A DNA stretch of 16,199 nt from an uncultured Oscillospiraceae bacterium. Lineage in GTDB: Bacteria; Bacillota; Clostridia; Oscillospirales; Ruminococcaceae. Under the pieces are notes generated by a model. The model saw only the letters and a program-made list of their open reading frames with translations. It was not told the DNA's origin and searched no databases. The position numbers were made by a program, and so were the translations under genes. Location: positions 1 through 16,199 of the forward strand of contig CAJTSP010000053.1 of the NCBI GenBank assembly GCA_910578965.1, given 5' to 3'. Position 1 is the stretch's first letter. Each line of letters begins with the position of its first letter. Below, one piece after another: positions 13,768-16,199 of the stretch.

Positions 13768-14124
13768 ATGCTGGTTGGCTTTTTAAAATTTGCGGTGAAA
13801 GCTTTGTTTTGTACCGGAAAGGCCGTATCCGCCGCCGTACGCCTGGAGCGTCTAAAAAAGCGGGCCCGCAAACGCCTGCATTCAAATAAGGAGGACATTG
13901 TCATGAAGAAATCGACCTTTGCGGCCATTCTTGCTTTTATTGCCGCCGCTACCGGCGCATTGGTTGCTGCCGCGCTGTACATCCGCCGCCGCGAAAAGGA
14001 GCTGGATGAGTACGAGCAGTTGCTGTTCAGCGAGGATTTTAACGATTCCATCGAAGAAGAGAATGAAGAGGACGAAGCCGGCGGCCCGGATACTCCGGCA
14101 GAACCGGCAGAACCAGCGGAGTAA
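13768..14124 (+). CDS. Small single-pass membrane protein with acidic tail; two possible starts
   Basis: From ATG 13768 the product has 118 residues: an amphipathic basic N-terminus (VGFLKFAVKALF, then RLERLKKRARKRL), a second methionine at 13903, a hydrophobic helix (FAAILAFIAAATGALVAAAL), a charged stretch (RRREKELDEYE), and an acidic tail ending in Pro/Ala/Glu repeats. GGAG at 13755-13758 lies 9 nt before 13768; the in-frame ATG at 13759 is too close to it. The internal ATG at 13903 has a stronger TAAGGAGG at 13887-13894 and would give a compact 73-residue membrane protein. Either start, or both, may be used. I recognise no named family. The gene is the first after a strong promoter and lies 104 nt before the LytM-like membrane gene, which hints at a shared envelope role (inference). 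Confidence 0.6.
   Translation: MLVGFLKFAVKALFCTGKAVSAAVRLERLKKRARKRLHSNKEDIVMKKSTFAAILAFIAAATGALVAAALYIRRREKELDEYEQLLFSEDFNDSIEEENEEDEAGGPDTPAEPAEPAE
13887..13905 (+). promoter_or_regulatory. Strong internal ribosome binding site and in-frame start
   Basis: TAAGGAGG at 13887-13894 is followed by an 8-nt spacer and ATG at 13903, in the same frame as the start at 13768. Translated as part of the longer protein, this site encodes NKEDIV. It is the best-formed ribosome binding site in this part of the window and favours a 73-residue product ending at 14124. Confidence 0.65.
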
Positions 14125-14135
14125 TCCACAAACCC

Positions 14136-14170
14136 ACAGCCCCGAAGCGCACGGACGGCTTCGGGGCTGT
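14136..14170 (+). terminator. Strong hairpin between the small membrane gene and the LytM-like gene
   Basis: ACAGCCCCGAAGC (14136-14148) pairs perfectly over 13 bp with GCTTCGGGGCTGT (14158-14170) around a 9-nt loop. The following ACGCGTTGTTTGG is only weakly U-rich, so this may be a partial terminator that lowers expression of the downstream gene. No separate promoter is evident before 14229. Confidence 0.6.
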
Positions 14171-14228
14171 ACGCGTTGTTTGGCTGGGGCAGGATGTCCC
14201 AAACCGATCTGACAAGGGGTGAGCAGCC

Positions 14229-16055
14229 ATGAAAAAATCCCAGCGGGGGGGAGGCAAAGCACCTGCACCCAAACGCGGCCAGAAGCAGGCAGGCGAGGAT
14301 ATGCCCCGCAAGGCTAAGCCCGATATGGGGGCGCCCGGTTCGGAGGAAGCCAAGGCCGGGCAGCCCGCTCCGGAGGAAGCCAAGCCCGGGCAACCCCCCA
14401 TAGAGCCGCCTGCCCCGGAGGGGACCGAGCCCGGACGGCCCGATATAGAGGTATCCGATCCAAAGGAAGCCGGTTCAACGCAGCCTCGCACAAAACAAGC
14501 CGCCCCCCCAAAAGAGTGTCTGAAAAGCCAGGCCGCATACATAGGGCCGGAAGACACTCCGGACGGGGACGCCTTAGACGAGGGCGCCTTGGATGAAGAA
14601 GTTTCGGACGGAGACGCCTTGGATGGAGACGCCCCGGAGGATTTTGAGTACGCGCCCCGCCCCGGGCGGCGCGCGCTGCGGGTGCTTGGGCTGGTTTTGG
14701 GCTGGTTTGTAATGGTAGCCTTTTTTGTGCTGCTGTTGGTGGCGGCAGTAAGCTGGTTTTTATACCGCTCGGTCACGCTGGCCGACCTGCCCGCCGTTTC
14801 CCCCGCCTTTGCGGGGCAGGCTTTGCAGGAAACCGATTTTGATTGGAACCTGCCGGTGGTGGGCCCGCTGCGGCGGCATTTTACCATGGCCGACCGGTTT
14901 GAGGCGGCCGCAGCGGCCGCCTCTGCCGGCGAGAACAAAGAGGACGTCCCGGCTATGGCCCCTCCCGAGGAGCCGCAGATGTTGGGGCAGGTCGATTCAG
15001 TCTCGCCCCCCCTGCGCTTGCCGGAGGATATGGACAGCCGACTGGAAATTGTTGTTGCTGGCAGCGGCGAGCCTGTTTTTTTGGGCAGCGGGGGCGAGTT
15101 TTCTGGTTTTGTCTTCCCCGAAAACGGTACCTATGACGCTTATCTCACCCTAAGCCAGGGCGAAGAGGGCGAGGGCGAACCCGACCTCAGCGAGCCGCAA
15201 GGCCATTACACCTATCATTTCCGGTTTACCCTTTCGGCCCGTCCTCAAATTGCCCTTAGCAGCGACCCGGTGACGGAGGGCTCGGTACTGCGCGTCGGGA
15301 TTACCGGGCTGATCGGGGATGTCTCGCCCATGGTAACCGGCGAGCTGGGCAGCGCCAGCTTTGTGAGGCTGGGCAGCGGCTGGGCAGCTTACCTTGCCTT
15401 GCCTCAAACCTTTACGGCCGGCGAATTTACGATGGAAATTTTGTACGGCGACACCCGTGAAACGGTAACCGTGCACGCGGCCTACCGCCAGACCCAGGAG
15501 CTGGATACCTTTACCGCCGACGGCAGCGCCGCTATCCCCTATCTGGGTTCCGCGCCGGAAAATGTCCGCGCCCTGTTTGAGATTGCCGACCCTGAAATCT
15601 ACTGGGCCGAGCAGGGCTTTATGCAGCCGGTGCAGGGCCGCCCGGTACGCAACTATGGGGTCGTTGAGTACACCGACCGCATTGTAGACAAGGAGCTTCT
15701 GGCGCTGGACCCAGCGCTGGAAGAGTACAACAAAACCATTCCCGGGCGGCGCAGCGTCAACGTAACCTTTGCCACCCGGCCCGGGGCCGAAATCCTGGCC
15801 CCGGCAGACGGCCGTGTGGTATTTGCCGGCCTTGCGGGCGGCAGCCGGTGTGTTGTGATCGAGCACGGCTGCGGGCTTAAAAGCCTGTTTTATCTGCTGG
15901 GGCGCATCGACGTTTCGGAGGGGGATTATGTAAGCCAGGGCGCGCTTCTGGGCACCGCGCAGGGCCACACCATCTGCGAGGTGCGGCTGGGCAGCTCGCC
16001 CATCAACCCTTGGGAGGTTTGGGGCAACTATGGCGGGCTGGCCCCGGCGCAATAA
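14229..16055 (+). CDS. Bitopic membrane protein with degenerate LytM/M23 domain (likely pseudo-peptidase)
   Basis: The 608-residue protein has a long charged, Pro/Glu/Asp-rich cytoplasmic region (residues 1-150, with EEAKPGQP-like and GDALD-like short repeats), one membrane helix at about 154-180, and a large extracytoplasmic part. Residues about 250-440 look beta-rich and may be Ig-like. Residues about 505-603 align by eye with the LytM/M23 fold (APADGRVVFAG, VIEHGCGL, GDYVSQGALLG, EVRLG, INPWEVW). The zinc and catalytic positions are mostly changed: the HxxxD pair appears as Ser509 and Thr513, the YxH histidine as Leu556, and HxH keeps only His580, with Ile582 in the second place. It therefore probably binds peptidoglycan or a partner rather than cutting, as with other inactive LytM proteins. 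GGGGTGAG at about 14215-14222 precedes the ATG. A very strong inverted repeat begins right after the stop codon. Confidence 0.8.
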   Translation: MKKSQRGGGKAPAPKRGQKQAGEDMPRKAKPDMGAPGSEEAKAGQPAPEEAKPGQPPIEPPAPEGTEPGRPDIEVSDPKEAGSTQPRTKQAAPPKECLKSQAAYIGPEDTPDGDALDEGALDEEVSDGDALDGDAPEDFEYAPRPGRRALRVLGLVLGWFVMVAFFVLLLVAAVSWFLYRSVTLADLPAVSPAFAGQALQETDFDWNLPVVGPLRRHFTMADRFEAAAAAASAGENKEDVPAMAPPEEPQMLGQVDSVSPPLRLPEDMDSRLEIVVAGSGEPVFLGSGGEFSGFVFPENGTYDAYLTLSQGEEGEGEPDLSEPQGHYTYHFRFTLSARPQIALSSDPVTEGSVLRVGITGLIGDVSPMVTGELGSASFVRLGSGWAAYLALPQTFTAGEFTMEILYGDTRETVTVHAAYRQTQELDTFTADGSAAIPYLGSAPENVRALFEIADPEIYWAEQGFMQPVQGRPVRNYGVVEYTDRIVDKELLALDPALEEYNKTIPGRRSVNVTFATRPGAEILAPADGRVVFAGLAGGSRCVVIEHGCGLKSLFYLLGRIDVSEGDYVSQGALLGTAQGHTICEVRLGSSPINPWEVWGNYGGLAPAQ

Positions 16056-16128
16056 GGCCATTTTTTGCAAAGCAAGGCCGCCGGCGCGCAGAACCCGCGC
16101 CGGCGGCCTTGCTTTGCAAAAAATGGCC
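16056..16128. terminator. Perfect 33-bp inverted repeat, probable bidirectional terminator
   Basis: The arm at 16056-16088 pairs without a mismatch with 16096-16128 around the 7-nt loop CAGAACC. It begins on the base after the TAA stop of the LytM-like gene. The GC-rich core (GGCCGCCGGCGCG and its complement) is flanked by TTGCTTTGC and then A/T-rich sequence on both strands, so it could end transcription from either side. A 33-bp perfect stem is far longer than an intrinsic terminator needs, so it may also be an inserted palindromic element. Confidence 0.7.
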
Positions 16129-16141
16129 AGGGAATCAAAGG

Positions 16142-16175
16142 GCGGGGCTTGGGGGATGCATCCCCCAAGCCCCGC
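16142..16175. repeat. Perfect 34-bp palindrome centred on ATGCAT
   Basis: GCGGGGCTTGGGGG (16142-16155) and CCCCCAAGCCCCGC (16162-16175) are exact reverse complements joined by the self-complementary ATGCAT, giving 34 bp with no interruption. It lies 13 bp after the preceding inverted repeat. No T tract follows. The G-run and C-run layout resembles the hairpin at 10374-10397, suggesting an intergenic repeat class. Confidence 0.85.
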
Positions 16176-16182
16176 TCTGCCG

Positions 16183-16198
16183 CACGGAAAGCTCCGTG
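16183..16198 (+). other. Small 6-bp hairpin at the window end
   Basis: CACGGA (16183-16188) pairs with TCCGTG (16193-16198) around AAGC. It is the third stem in a row within 145 bp and may belong to the same repeat unit, which could continue past the window edge. Confidence 0.45.
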
Positions 16199-16199
16199 G

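Noticed and set aside
13050..13889. 279-residue + strand frame overlapping mutY and the next gene
   Set aside because: It is out of frame with mutY, Ala/Arg/Gly-rich, and crosses the strong promoter at 13663-13691.
14039..14938. 299-residue Ser-rich open frame on the minus strand with short repeats
   Set aside because: The SKASPS-like repeats are the antisense image of the acidic Asp/Ala repeats in the LytM-like gene; no separate evidence of coding.
1..16199. CRISPR arrays, tRNA or rRNA genes, transposases, integrases, toxin-antitoxin or phage genes
   Set aside because: No regularly spaced direct repeats, tRNA-like cloverleaf, rRNA-like segments or matching protein families were seen on either strand by reading.

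Overview
The window is GC-rich DNA with every convincing gene on the + strand, strong AGGAGG-type ribosome binding sites, and short gaps or ATGA overlaps between genes. The protein families (DUF2304, DUF2142, DUF3783, a lipoprotein ApbE, a type I-beta DAHP synthase, clostridial-type MutY) together with the composition suggest a high-GC member of the Clostridia, most likely an Oscillospiraceae/Ruminococcaceae relative of Faecalibacterium, Gemmiger or Subdoligranulum. That placement is inference; no rRNA or other taxonomic marker is present. I see no tRNA, rRNA, CRISPR array, transposase, integrase or phage gene.

Region 1 (1-2400) is the end of an operon entering from the left. It encodes a two-domain DRE-TIM aldolase-like protein and a KdsC-type HAD phosphatase, a pair that suggests synthesis of an activated 3-deoxy or nonulosonic-type sugar acid. 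It closes with a rho-independent terminator whose T tract overlaps the next promoter.

Region 2 (2390-8500) looks like a surface-glycan operon: a DUF2142 multi-membrane protein, a GT2-GtrA fusion, a family 4 glycosyltransferase with a Pro/Ala-rich insert, a family 2 polyprenyl-phosphate-type glycosyltransferase, and a DUF2304 membrane partner. The inferred job is to build and flip lipid-linked sugars and pass them to an extracytoplasmic acceptor.

Region 3 (8500-13530) is housekeeping: a good promoter with a leader of about 235 nt, a small unrecognised protein, DAHP synthase (first shikimate step), a DUF3783 protein, a lipoprotein FAD:protein FMN transferase (ApbE), and the DNA repair glycosylase MutY overlapping it by 4 nt. 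Hairpin-forming GC-rich spacers separate several of these.

Region 4 (13530-16199) starts with a third good promoter, followed by a small membrane protein that has two in-frame starts each with its own ribosome binding site, a hairpin, and a 608-residue single-pass membrane protein whose C-terminal LytM/M23 domain has lost nearly all zinc ligands. The window ends in a dense cluster of perfect inverted repeats: a 33-bp stem, a 34-bp palindrome and a small hairpin.

I did not find a clearly new defence or mobile system. The points most worth following are the degenerate LytM membrane protein, the aldolase/KdsC module with its unassigned C-terminal domain, the palindrome cluster, the long leader before the small protein, and the altered iron-sulfur loop of MutY.
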